From an uncultured Ruminococcus sp. (GTDB lineage: Bacteria; Bacillota; Clostridia; Lachnospirales; Lachnospiraceae), in contig USFD01000124.1 in the NCBI GenBank assembly GCA_900553885.1, positions 1-7,414 of the forward strand: a stretch of DNA of 7,414 bases. The letters run 5' to 3'. A model generated the notes under the pieces. The model was not told the DNA's origin and did no database searches. It saw only the letters and a list, made by a program, of their open reading frames with translations. This document shows positions 1-6,410 of this stretch, piece after piece. The number at the start of each line of letters is the position of its first letter. Position 1 is the stretch's first letter. Position numbers and translations under genes: made by a program.

Positions 1-1891
1 GGTTTGCTCCCGGTGCCAGAGGCTCGCCGGCTTTTCTTCCGTCCGGAAGAGATCCGGTAGCCTTACCGTACACAACGTTGGATGTAATCGTAAGGATAGA
101 AGTTGTAGGCTCGGAATTTCTGTATGTATGGCATTTTTTCAGCTTGCTCATGAATGTGCGGAGCAGCCAGACTGCAATCTCGTCTGCACGGTCGTCGTCG
201 TTTCCGTATCTCGGGAAATCGCCCTCTACTTCATAGTCAACCGCAAGTCCGTCTTCGTCACGGATTACTTTTACCTTTGCATATTTGATTGCGCTTAAGG
301 AGTCAACTACATGTGAGAATCCTGCGATACCTGTAGCAAATGTACGTCTTACATTTGTATCGATAAGAGCCATCTCAGCTGCTTCATAGTAGTATTTGTC
401 ATGCATGTAATGAATCATGTTCAGTGTATCAACATACAGCTTGGACAGCCACTCCATCATCTGATCATATTTTTCCATAACCTCGTCATAATCAAGGTAC
501 TCGGATGTGATCGGTCTGTACAGCGGAGATACCTGCTGTTTTGTCTTCTCGTCAACACCGCCGTTGATTGCGTACAGAAGGCATTTTGCAAGGTTCGCAC
601 GTGCTCCGAAGAACTGGATCTCCTTACCTGTCTCTGTTGCAGATACACAGCAGCAGATGGAGTAATCGTCGCCCCATACCGGACGCATTACATCGTCATT
701 CTCATACTGGATGGAACTTGTCTTAACAGAAATATAAGCGGCATATTTCTTGAAAGTCTCCGGAAGGTGTGAAGAATAAAGTACTGTCAGGTTCGGCTCC
801 GGTGACGGTCCCATGTTCTCCAGTGTGTGAAGGAAACGGTAGTCGTTCTTTGTTACCATATGGCGTCCGTCCATTCCGATTCCGGCCATTTCCAGAGTCG
901 CCCATACCGGGTCGCCGGAGAACAGCTCGTTGTAAGACGGAATTCTTGCAAATTTTACCATACGGAACTTCATAACAAGGTGGTCGATCAGCTCCTGAGC
1001 CTGCTCCTCTGTCAGCGTTCCGTTTTCCAGATCTCTCTGAATATAAATGTCAAGGAATGTGGAAACACGTCCTACACTCATGGCAGCGCCGTTCTGAGTC
1101 TTGATAGCTGCAAGATAGCCGAAGTACAGCCACTGAACCGCCTCTTTTGCATTCTTCGCCGGCTGGGAAATATCATAGCCGTAGGATTCTGCCATTTCTT
1201 TCATTCCGTTAAGGGCACGGATCTGATCTGCGATTTCCTCACGGAGACGGAAATCGGTTCCTTTCATTCCATGTCTCTCGTACTCAACAAAATCAGACTG
1301 CTTTCTTTCGATCAGGTAATCGATACCATAGAGAGCCACACGGCGGTAATCGCCGACGATACGTCCTCTTCCGTATGTATCCGGAAGTCCTGTGATAATC
1401 TTGTTGTGACGTGCTTTTCTCATCTCCGGTGTGTAGATATCAAATACAGCCTGGTTGTGTGTTTTATGATATTTTGTAAAGATTTCATGCAGTTTTTCAC
1501 TGGGTGTGTAACCGTATGTCGTACAAGCCTGCTCCGCCATCTTGATTCCGCCGTAAGGCATGAACGCTCTCTTAAGCGGTTTATCTGTCTGCAGACCTAC
1601 GATCTGCTCCAGATCCTTCATATCCTCGTTGATGTAGCCCGGGCCGTAAGCTGTCAGTCCGGATACCACCTCAGTCTCCATGTCAAGAACGCCGCCCTTT
1701 GCGCGCTCCTCTTTCTGAAGTTTCTGCAGTTCTCCCCACAGTTTATTTGTTGCTTCTGTCGGGCCTGCAAGGAAAGACTCATCTCCGTCATACTGTGTGT
1801 AGTTATTCTGGATGAAGTCACGAACATTAACTTCTTCTTTCCAGAGCTTTCCGTTAAAGCCTGCCCACTGGTCAAAATTCACTTTTGCCAT
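1..1891 (-). CDS. pflB: Pyruvate formate-lyase (formate C-acetyltransferase), 3' end outside window
   Basis: This cytoplasmic glycyl-radical enzyme converts pyruvate and CoA to acetyl-CoA and formate during anaerobic growth. The 630 visible codons read as a PFL through the whole reading frame. The active-site stretch DDYSICCCVSATETGKEIQ lies near residues 406-425. Cys414 and Cys415 correspond to the catalytic Cys418-Cys419 pair of the E. coli enzyme, and FFGARANLAKCLLYAINGGVDE follows as in the family. The last visible residues, around PLAPGAN, match the region about 125 residues before the end of a normal ~750-residue PFL. The C-terminal radical-glycine loop (RVSGY in the family) and any downstream pflA activase therefore lie outside the window. 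The ATG at 1889-1891 is chosen because GGAGGAGG (about 1901-1909) sits 9-10 bases upstream. An oddity is a third cysteine, Cys413, directly before the catalytic pair, where the E. coli enzyme has alanine. Other glycyl-radical enzymes, such as diol dehydratases, lack this Cys-Cys pair, so they are unlikely. Confidence 0.97.
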   Translation of the reverse strand, partial: MAKVNFDQWAGFNGKLWKEEVNVRDFIQNNYTQYDGDESFLAGPTEATNKLWGELQKLQKEERAKGGVLDMETEVVSGLTAYGPGYINEDMKDLEQIVGLQTDKPLKRAFMPYGGIKMAEQACTTYGYTPSEKLHEIFTKYHKTHNQAVFDIYTPEMRKARHNKIITGLPDTYGRGRIVGDYRRVALYGIDYLIERKQSDFVEYERHGMKGTDFRLREEIADQIRALNGMKEMAESYGYDISQPAKNAKEAVQWLYFGYLAAIKTQNGAAMSVGRVSTFLDIYIQRDLENGTLTEEQAQELIDHLVMKFRMVKFARIPSYNELFSGDPVWATLEMAGIGMDGRHMVTKNDYRFLHTLENMGPSPEPNLTVLYSSHLPETFKKYAAYISVKTSSIQYENDDVMRPVWGDDYSICCCVSATETGKEIQFFGARANLAKCLLYAINGGVDEKTKQQVSPLYRPITSEYLDYDEVMEKYDQMMEWLSKLYVDTLNMIHYMHDKYYYEAAEMALIDTNVRRTFATGIAGFSHVVDSLSAIKYAKVKVIRDEDGLAVDYEVEGDFPRYGNDDDRADEIAVWLLRTFMSKLKKCHTYRNSEPTTSILTITSNVVYGKATGSLPDGRKAGEPLAPGAN

Positions 1892-1985
1892 TTTCTGAAA
1901 ACCTCCTCCGTGAAATCTTTTTTCTGTTAATTAAAATGAAAATGAATCGGTGCCGGATGTTTCCGTTCACCTGTCATGCGCTAGT

Positions 1986-2014
1986 AGTATAACATCCCGT
2001 TAAAAAAATGACAA
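1986..2014 (-). promoter_or_regulatory. Sigma-70-type promoter of pflB
   Basis: On the minus strand a -35 box TTGTCA (2009-2014) is followed by a 17-base spacer and a -10 box TATACT (1986-1991). This is close to the consensus TTGACA-N17-TATAAT. Transcription would begin near 1979-1980, giving a leader of about 88 bases before the pflB ATG. The spacer contains a run of seven T residues right after the -35 box. Confidence 0.8.
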
Positions 2015-2045
2015 GCCCTATTCCGATAATCATTCTCAGAAACGG

Positions 2046-2076
2046 CCATGTATCTAATTTTATACAATATACATGG
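2046..2076. repeat. 8-bp inverted repeat upstream of the pflB promoter, possible operator
   Basis: CCATGTAT (2046-2053) and ATACATGG (2069-2076) are perfect inverted copies separated by 15 AT-rich bases. The centres are 23 bases apart, about two helical turns. The repeat lies roughly 65-100 bases upstream of the predicted pflB start of transcription. The spacing would suit a dimeric activator or repressor, but no family is recognisable. It does not resemble the Rex consensus as I know it. Confidence 0.4.
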
Positions 2077-2173
2077 TTCTAAATATCGTTTTACCCGCAT
2101 ATCTTGTGCCTTCCTGCCATACCTTTTTCTATATCCTGTATTTCCACAAAAATATGCTTTCCCCTTGCCCTGC

Positions 2174-2198
2174 TTTCCCGGATACAACGGCCGGGAAA
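2174..2198. repeat. Perfect 8-bp hairpin downstream of the hydroxylase terminator
   Basis: TTTCCCGG (2174-2181) and CCGGGAAA (2191-2198) form a perfect stem with a 9-base loop. Neither strand has a T-run directly after the stem, so it is not a standard intrinsic terminator by itself. It lies just beyond the terminator at 2205-2249 and could be a back-up structure or a 3'-end stabiliser. Confidence 0.5.
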
Positions 2199-2204
2199 AC
2201 GCGC

Positions 2205-2249
2205 AAAAAACCGACGCAGAGCCCGATATACCGCAAAACTCCGCGCCGG
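2205..2249 (-). terminator. Intrinsic terminator of the molybdenum hydroxylase operon
   Basis: Read on the minus strand, CCGGCGCGGAG (2239-2249) pairs along all 11 positions, including two G-U pairs, with CTCTGCGTCGG (2211-2221) around a 17-base loop. Six T residues follow directly (2205-2210). The hairpin starts about 22 bases after the stop codon of the molybdopterin subunit, so it marks the end of that operon and separates it from pflB. Confidence 0.85.
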
Positions 2250-2271
2250 AAAAATTTACTTATAAAAAATC

Positions 2272-4587
2272 TTATTTCTTTTTATTCTCCTGCATTCCCC
2301 AGTACACTTTCTCCGCAGTAATCGGAAGTTCTCTGACGATCACCCCCGCCGCATTCTGAACCGCGTTTGCAATAGCCGGCGACGGAGTATTGATTACAAT
2401 CTCTCCGATGGACTTTGCGCCAAAGGGGCCGGTGGGCTCATAACTGCTCTCAAATTCCACACGGATTTTCCCCACATCCAGACGGCTGGGAATCTTGTAC
2501 TGCATAAAAGAATTGCTGTAATTCTTTCCCTTTTCGTTATACACAATATCCTCAAACAGGGCCATGCCGATTCCCTGGGCGATACCGCCTTCCACCTGAA
2601 CCCGCGCCAGCGCCGGATTAACTACCGTGCCGCAGTCCACAACCGCCGCATAGTCCACCATCTCCACCGTTCCGGTTTCTTTGTCAATCTCCACTTCCGC
2701 AATACCTGCCATAAACGGCGGCGGCGAAGTGGGAGAGGAAAAGGCCTCGCTGGCAGAAAGGGCTTCGTTGCTGAAACACATTACCCTGTTTCCGATCTCT
2801 TTTCGTGAAATGGACTCTCCGGTCTTCAGATTCGTCACATTTACACCGTCAAACTGGACATCTTCCACAGAACAGCCCAGGTAGCCGGCGCCTGTGGCAC
2901 AGATCTTCTCCCGCAGCGTCTCGCAGGTCTTTACTACGGCCATACCGGTCACATAAGTCGTACTGGAGGCATAGGAGCCGGTATCATATGGAGAAATATC
3001 CGTATCAACTCCATGCACAATAATATCATCCATACTGCATTCCAGGCATTCCGCCGCCATCTGTGCCAGAATGGTATCGCAGCCGGTTCCCATATCCGTG
3101 GCTCCTACCATCAGGCTGTAAAATCCATCGTCATTTACCTTAATGGCGACAGAACCGGTATCCACATGGGATATTCCGGAGCCCTGCATGGCCATGGCAA
3201 CTCCTACGCCTCTGACTTTGCCGTTTCCGCAGTCATAACAGGGATATTTTTTATCCCAGTCAATCATTTCCTTTGCCCGGGCAAGGCACCGGTCAAGAGC
3301 GCAGCTGTCCGTTCTCTCATTATAATATGCAGGCATCACCTGTCCCTCGCGGACCAGATTTTTCTCCCGGAGCACCGTCGGATCCATGCCCATCTTTTCT
3401 GCCAGTTCATTTACCGCAGACTCTACGGCAAAGATTCCCTGAGTGGCTCCATATCCCCGGTAAGCGCCGGAAGACATTACATTGGTATAAACCACATCAT
3501 AAGTAAACCGGAAGGCGTCGGTCTTCCCGTACAGCGGAATCGATTTGTGTCCGGACAGCCCCACCGTCGTCGGCCCGTGCTCGCCGAAGGCTCCCGTATT
3601 GGACAGGGTGTACAGATCGATTCCGCGGATTCTTCCTTCTTTGTCTGCTCCCACCCGTACGTGCAGTTCCATCTCATGGCGGGGAGACGAAGCCGTAAGC
3701 GCCTCCTCCCGTGTAAAGATAATCTTCGCCGGACGTCCTGTCTTCCAGGTCACCAGCGCCGGATAAACCTCCGATACAGCGGTCTGTTTTGCGCCAAATC
3801 CACCTCCGATCCGCGGTTTGATCACTCGGATCTTATGCTTTGGTATGTCAAGGGCATTGCCCAGAATTCTCCTCACATGAAACGGTACCTGGGTGGAAGA
3901 TACCACATTCAGTCTTCCGTATGCATCAAGATATGTATAGGTACGGAACGTCTCCATCATAGCCTGCTGGTTGGCCTTTGTATGATATACCTGGTCAACC
4001 ACATAATCACAGGAGGCAAGCACCGCGTCAATATCTCCTTCGCCGCATTCGCCATGTGCACAGAGATTCCGCTGATTGTCCGCGCCTACATTGCACAGGC
4101 TTCTCCAGTTATCCTCCGGATGAACCAGGATCGGATTATCCTTTGCTTTGCGGAAATCCAGCACCGGCTCCAGCACTTCATATTTGATACGTACAAGCTT
4201 TACGGCCTTCTTAACCGCCTCTTCGGAAACTCCTGCCACGATGGCGGCCGCATCACCTACGAAGCGCATCCGCTGATCCAGAATCAGGCGGTCATAGGGA
4301 CTCGCCTCAGGATATGTCTGACCGGCCAGAGTAAAGCGTTTATCCGGACAGTCTTTATACGTCAGAACACATACGATTCCCGGGACAGCCTCAGCCCGCG
4401 ACGTGTCAATCTCCTGAATCAGAGCGTGAGCATGAGGGCTCCTTACAATCTTGACGATCAGGCAGTCCGAAGGTGCAAGGTCGTTTGTATACACAGCCTT
4501 TCCGGTAACCAGGGATTCTGAGTCCACCTTCGGGACCGGATGATTCACATAATTTAAATCCGCTAATTTTTCACTGGATCCGCTCAT
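2272..4587 (-). CDS. Xanthine dehydrogenase-family molybdopterin-binding catalytic subunit
   Basis: This is the catalytic subunit of a three-part molybdenum hydroxylase. In this family water-derived oxygen is inserted into a C-H bond at the Mo centre and electrons pass through [2Fe-2S] clusters to FAD. The 771 residues contain the N-terminal a/b hammerhead domain (about 25-140, with VTGKAVYTNDL and RFVGDAAAIVA). The Mo-cofactor motif GGGFGAKQ is at 261-268, AYRGYG at 375-380, QGSGI at 468-472, DMGTGCDT at 498-505, and KSIGE at 725-729. Glu729 fits the catalytic glutamate. The length matches stand-alone Mo subunits such as E. coli XdhA. The start at 4585-4587 overlaps the stop of the [2Fe-2S] gene as ATGA and has AGGAGGT (4594-4600) six bases upstream. 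A longer open frame to 4833 is only a shadow of that gene. Gln268 replaces the glutamate that contacts purine in bovine xanthine oxidase. Substrate is not proven: purines are likely, but nicotinate-like compounds or aldehydes are possible. Confidence 0.93.
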   Translation of the reverse strand: MSGSSEKLADLNYVNHPVPKVDSESLVTGKAVYTNDLAPSDCLIVKIVRSPHAHALIQEIDTSRAEAVPGIVCVLTYKDCPDKRFTLAGQTYPEASPYDRLILDQRMRFVGDAAAIVAGVSEEAVKKAVKLVRIKYEVLEPVLDFRKAKDNPILVHPEDNWRSLCNVGADNQRNLCAHGECGEGDIDAVLASCDYVVDQVYHTKANQQAMMETFRTYTYLDAYGRLNVVSSTQVPFHVRRILGNALDIPKHKIRVIKPRIGGGFGAKQTAVSEVYPALVTWKTGRPAKIIFTREEALTASSPRHEMELHVRVGADKEGRIRGIDLYTLSNTGAFGEHGPTTVGLSGHKSIPLYGKTDAFRFTYDVVYTNVMSSGAYRGYGATQGIFAVESAVNELAEKMGMDPTVLREKNLVREGQVMPAYYNERTDSCALDRCLARAKEMIDWDKKYPCYDCGNGKVRGVGVAMAMQGSGISHVDTGSVAIKVNDDGFYSLMVGATDMGTGCDTILAQMAAECLECSMDDIIVHGVDTDISPYDTGSYASSTTYVTGMAVVKTCETLREKICATGAGYLGCSVEDVQFDGVNVTNLKTGESISRKEIGNRVMCFSNEALSASEAFSSPTSPPPFMAGIAEVEIDKETGTVEMVDYAAVVDCGTVVNPALARVQVEGGIAQGIGMALFEDIVYNEKGKNYSNSFMQYKIPSRLDVGKIRVEFESSYEPTGPFGAKSIGEIVINTPSPAIANAVQNAAGVIVRELPITAEKVYWGMQENKKK

Positions 4588-5114
4588 GCCTGCACCTCCT
4601 TCTTCTCCGGTACATTTTCCTCTGTCATTTTTCTGTCCGCCATATAATTCTGTATTGCGCGAAGCTGCCCCATGTACCCGGTACAGCGGCACAGATTGCC
4701 TGCCAGATATTCTTTGATCTCCTCTACATCCGGAACAGCATCCGATGCTCTGCCGGATTTTTCTGCTTTTTCTGCAAATTCCCGCATCATTGCCAGCACG
4801 TTCATAATAAAACCGGGAGAACAGAATCCGCACTGCTCCGCCCCTTCTTTTGCCAGAAAGCGCCCGAACTCTTCGGCTTCCTGTTCCACCCCTTCCAGGG
4901 TTGTCACTTCATGCCCGTCCACACCGGCTGCCAGCACAGAACAGGACAGACGGGATTTTCCGTCAATCCAGACCGTACAGAGACCGCAGTTCGTTGTCTC
5001 GCAGCCGCATTTCACACTCTTGCACCCCAGATCTCTGAGCACATTCATCAGAACCGCATCCGGCGCAGCGTCCACGGCAACCTGTTTCTGATTTAATATA
5101 AACCGAACTTCCAT
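4584..5114 (-). CDS. [2Fe-2S] subunit of the molybdenum hydroxylase
   Basis: This small electron-transfer subunit carries two [2Fe-2S] clusters linking the Mo site to FAD. The N-terminal plant-ferredoxin-type domain has Cys38, Cys43, Cys46 and Cys58 (pattern C-x4-C-x2-C-x11-C, with CGLCTVWIDG). The C-terminal four-helix domain has QCGFCSPGFIM (Cys95, Cys98) and LCRCTGY (Cys142, Cys144). Gln94 matches the glutamine next to the Mo cofactor in the family. All eight cluster ligands are present. At 176 residues it is slightly longer than the usual ~155-165, owing to a charged insert near 112-130 and a polar tail (about 160-176). Extra cysteines Cys31 and Cys36 lie beside the first cluster. The ATG at 5112-5114 directly follows the TAA of the FAD gene with no gap and has GGAGG (5123-5127) eight bases upstream. 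Its own stop overlaps the start of the catalytic subunit. Both arrangements point to translational coupling and fixed subunit ratios. Confidence 0.96.
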   Translation of the reverse strand: MEVRFILNQKQVAVDAAPDAVLMNVLRDLGCKSVKCGCETTNCGLCTVWIDGKSRLSCSVLAAGVDGHEVTTLEGVEQEAEEFGRFLAKEGAEQCGFCSPGFIMNVLAMMREFAEKAEKSGRASDAVPDVEEIKEYLAGNLCRCTGYMGQLRAIQNYMADRKMTEENVPEKKEVQA

Positions 5115-5918
5115 TTATTCATCCTCCGTTAAAATAGAGCTTATGGATCTGCGCAGCAGAACCTCGGCAAGGTGCCGTCTGTATTCTGCGCTTCCGCGCA
5201 TATTTGTTCCGTAATCGAATTCCGCGGCAACCTCTTTTGCATACCCGGCAATGGCCTCTTCCGTCTCATCCGGCTTAAGCTGCCATTTTCTCTCCGTCAG
5301 CGCCGCCTTCATCGGTCTGGCACCTACGGAAAAATACCAGGATTCCTCTCCGTGGACAATCCCGGTAACTACCGCACAGGCTATGACAGGGAAATCCGTC
5401 TTCGTCTGGCGGACAGAAGAATAGCGGAATTTTCTCTTTCCTTTCCGGATAATAATAGATACCAGTATATCCCGGTCCGGTTTGCGGTTTACAAATTCCG
5501 ACAGACGGATAATACCGCCGTCGTACAGCTCTACAAAAGTATCAAGGGCCAGAAACGCTGTCAGCACATCTGAAAAGCCAAACCTTCCGTAAATACTTCC
5601 CCCTACTGTTGCCTGATTGCGGAACTGTACTCCTACAATATGACGCACGGCCTCTGCAATTCCGTCTCCATATTCTTCTCTGAGCCGTTCACACTGTTCC
5701 AGCTGCCGGAGCGTACACATAGCTCCTATTTTGAATACCTTGTCTGTTTCCTCAATCTGATCCAGTCCGAGGCCGGACAGATCAATCACGGTCTTTACCT
5801 TCGCGTTGCTCAGGCGCATCCACATCATTCCGCCCATCACACGGCTGCTGCGCGCCTGATTCAGTTCATACGCCTCCTCCAGCGTCTTCGCCTTTACATA
5901 ATTACTGATCGTAAGCAC
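5115..5918 (-). CDS. FAD-binding subunit of the molybdenum hydroxylase (GTG start)
   Basis: First gene of the operon. The product passes electrons from the [2Fe-2S] subunit to its acceptor through FAD. It reads as a CO dehydrogenase flavoprotein-type (CoxM/XdhB-like) subunit. VMGGMMWMRL (27-36) occupies the place of the first FAD-diphosphate loop. FRNQATVGGSIYGRFGFSDV (99-118) is the second loop and the family's clearest signature. A C-terminal domain follows from about residue 160 (PVIACAV, FSVGARPMKA). I chose GTG at 5916-5918 because AAAGGAGA (5925-5932) sits seven bases upstream and because the operon promoter occupies 5953-5981. An upstream in-frame ATG at 5952-5954 falls in the -10 box, and the frame's beginning at 5981 in the -35 box, so neither can start translation from this promoter. 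The result is 267 residues, a little short of the usual ~280-290. The first loop has Met where many relatives have GGTD. The physiological acceptor (NAD+, ferredoxin or other) cannot be read from the sequence. Confidence 0.92.
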   Translation of the reverse strand: MLTISNYVKAKTLEEAYELNQARSSRVMGGMMWMRLSNAKVKTVIDLSGLGLDQIEETDKVFKIGAMCTLRQLEQCERLREEYGDGIAEAVRHIVGVQFRNQATVGGSIYGRFGFSDVLTAFLALDTFVELYDGGIIRLSEFVNRKPDRDILVSIIIRKGKRKFRYSSVRQTKTDFPVIACAVVTGIVHGEESWYFSVGARPMKAALTERKWQLKPDETEEAIAGYAKEVAAEFDYGTNMRGSAEYRRHLAEVLLRRSISSILTEDE

Positions 5919-5924
5919 AATGGC

Positions 5925-5932
5925 TCTCCTTT
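5925..5932 (-). promoter_or_regulatory. Ribosome binding site that fixes the GTG start of the FAD subunit
   Basis: AAAGGAGA on the minus strand, with GGAG seven bases before GTG at 5916-5918. No comparable site precedes the upstream in-frame ATG at 5952-5954, so this site decides the start codon. Confidence 0.8.
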
Positions 5933-5952
5933 CCTGGCTTTTTTCACTTTCC

Positions 5953-5981
5953 ATTGTAAAACCGGGCGGATAAAAGTGCAA
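5953..5981 (-). promoter_or_regulatory. Sigma-70-type promoter of the molybdenum hydroxylase operon
   Basis: On the minus strand, -35 TTGCAC (5976-5981), a 17-base spacer and -10 TACAAT (5953-5958). The predicted start near 5946 gives a short leader of about 28 bases ahead of the GTG codon. One half of the inverted repeat GGCGGATA/TATCCGCC falls inside the spacer, so a bound protein there would compete with RNA polymerase. Confidence 0.8.
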
Positions 5982-6003
5982 TTACATTTTCTCTATATCC
6001 GCC
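5965..6003. repeat. Inverted repeat overlapping the hydroxylase promoter, candidate operator
   Basis: GGCGGATA (5965-5972) and TATCCGCC (5996-6003) are perfect 8-bp inverted copies with centres 31 bases apart, about three helical turns. The first lies between the -10 and -35 boxes; the second lies just upstream of the -35 box. This geometry would suit a repressor binding two half-sites on the same DNA face. No regulator gene is visible in the window. Confidence 0.5.
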
Positions 6004-6004
6004 A

Positions 6005-6018
6005 AATTTCGCGAAATT
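6005..6018. repeat. 14-bp perfect palindrome, candidate transcription-factor site
   Basis: AATTTCGCGAAATT is a perfect palindrome centred between 6011 and 6012, one base away from the TATCCGCC half-site. It lies about 60-70 bases upstream of the predicted hydroxylase transcription start and about 120 bases upstream of that of dapA. A dimeric regulator site is a reasonable guess. It is not followed by a T-run and is not a terminator. Confidence 0.45.
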
Positions 6019-6101
6019 CCGGTTTCCGTCAGCATACATTGGCCTGCCTTTGGTTCCCGCCGGCCTTTCTGCGGCTTTTACAGTCCGCCTCCGGAAACAG
6101 G

Positions 6102-6130
6102 TTGACATCCCCAGATGCCAATGGTATCAT
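6102..6130 (+). promoter_or_regulatory. Sigma-70-type promoter of dapA
   Basis: A perfect -35 box TTGACA (6102-6107), a 17-base spacer and a -10 box TATCAT (6125-6130) preceded by TGG, an extended -10 element. Transcription would start near 6136-6138, about ten bases before the riboswitch. It is a strong constitutive-looking promoter, as expected when control is exerted by the downstream riboswitch. Confidence 0.88.
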
Positions 6131-6147
6131 TTCCTTATATAGAAACG

Positions 6148-6311
6148 TGGATAGAGGTTGCATTTTTTATGAGTAGGATGGAGGATGTATCAGGAACAGA
6201 TGAATTCATCTGAAAGGGGAAAATGCCGAAAGGAGAAGGTGCCTGAGCCCTTGTTCTTGGGCATGGCGTGAAAAATGCCATGACTGTCATCGCAGGATGG
6301 AGCGCTATCTG
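6148..6311 (+). promoter_or_regulatory. Lysine riboswitch (L-box) aptamer
   Basis: The conserved blocks of the lysine aptamer appear in order: GATAGAGGTTGC (6150-6161), ATGAGTAG (6169-6176), AGGAACAGATG (6192-6202), GGGGAAAATGCCGAAAGG (6216-6233), GACTGTCA (6282-6289) and GGATGGAGCGCTATC (6295-6309). Closing helix P1 pairs 6148-6154 with 6305-6311. Visible arms include CAGATG-AATT-CATCTG (6197-6212), GCCC/GGGC (6247-6250 with 6259-6262) and CATGGC/GCCATG (6262-6267 with 6277-6282). The last two stems share one base, so one of them is a base pair shorter than written. In this family lysine binding stabilises P1 and lowers expression of lysine synthesis or transport genes, which agrees with dapA downstream. 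Confidence 0.96.
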
Positions 6312-6352
6312 AATATATACAGCTTTTCAGAGAGGTATATTGGAGACGGCGC
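6302..6352 (+). promoter_or_regulatory. Predicted antiterminator linking the lysine aptamer to the terminator
   Basis: Without lysine the 3' strand of P1 is free. CTATCTGAA (6305-6313) can pair with TTCAGAGAG (6326-6334) at eight of nine positions. In addition GCGCT (6302-6306) can pair with GGCGC (6348-6352), which is the 5' arm of the terminator. Both pairings use P1 bases and so exclude the lysine-bound form, and the second would disrupt the terminator. They share 6305-6306, so only a trimmed version of the two can coexist. This is my inference from complementarity. Confidence 0.55.
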
Positions 6353-6369
6353 ATCTTGCCGTTTCTTTT
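6343..6369 (+). terminator. Riboswitch-controlled intrinsic terminator ahead of dapA
   Basis: GAGACGGCG (6343-6351) pairs with TGCCGTTTC (6357-6365) around a five-base loop. The nine pairs include two G-U pairs. A T-rich tract (6362-6369) completes the site. It lies about 30 bases after the aptamer and 60 bases before the dapA ATG, the classic place for an OFF switch that stops transcription when lysine is plentiful. Confidence 0.85.
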
Positions 6370-6380
6370 ATTGTTCACCA

Positions 6381-6410
6381 TGAGTGTCCGGAACGCTCCG
6401 GGAGCACTCA
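6381..6410 (+). repeat. Hairpin between the attenuator and the dapA ribosome binding site
   Basis: TGAGTG (6381-6386) pairs with CACTCA (6405-6410), and CCGGA (6388-6392) pairs with TCCGG (6397-6401) around an ACGC loop, with a small internal bulge. No T-run follows, so it is not a terminator. It ends seven bases before the ribosome binding site and could stabilise the read-through mRNA or affect initiation at dapA. Confidence 0.55.

Larger units (their letters stand above)
1892..2271. other. Intergenic region between the hydroxylase operon and pflB
   Basis: I find no convincing gene here. From right to left it holds the terminator of the hydroxylase operon (2205-2249), a second hairpin (2174-2198), an AT-rich stretch with an inverted repeat (2046-2076), the pflB promoter (1986-2014) and a pflB leader of about 88 bases. 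The leader RNA can form a weak hairpin (GGTG at 1949-1952 with CACC at 1968-1971, plus an inner 4-bp stem), followed by an AT-rich unstructured stretch and the ribosome binding site. Confidence 0.75.

Noticed and set aside
827..1930. Open frame of 367 codons on the plus strand
   Set aside because: It lies antisense to pflB, has no ribosome binding site or recognisable domain, and its composition is that of a complement-strand shadow.
1981..2187. Small minus-strand open frame of 68 codons
   Set aside because: It spans the pflB promoter and upstream repeat, lacks a good ribosome binding site and resembles no family.
3013..4521. Open frame of 502 codons on the plus strand
   Set aside because: It is antisense to the intact molybdopterin subunit, whose motifs are unmistakable. 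The product is His/Arg/Ser-rich with no family pattern.
4588..4833. N-terminal extension of the molybdopterin subunit
   Set aside because: It overlaps the conserved C-terminal part of the [2Fe-2S] gene in another frame and shows no family similarity. The ATG at 4585-4587 has a strong ribosome binding site and the ATGA overlap.
5919..5981. N-terminal extension of the FAD subunit
   Set aside because: It covers the -10 and -35 boxes of the operon promoter and the ribosome binding site, so it cannot be translated from that promoter.
6022..6098. Inverted repeat GTTTCCG (6022-6028) and CGGAAAC (6092-6098)
   Set aside because: Only seven bases match over a 63-base gap in GC-rich sequence, which is readily expected by chance.
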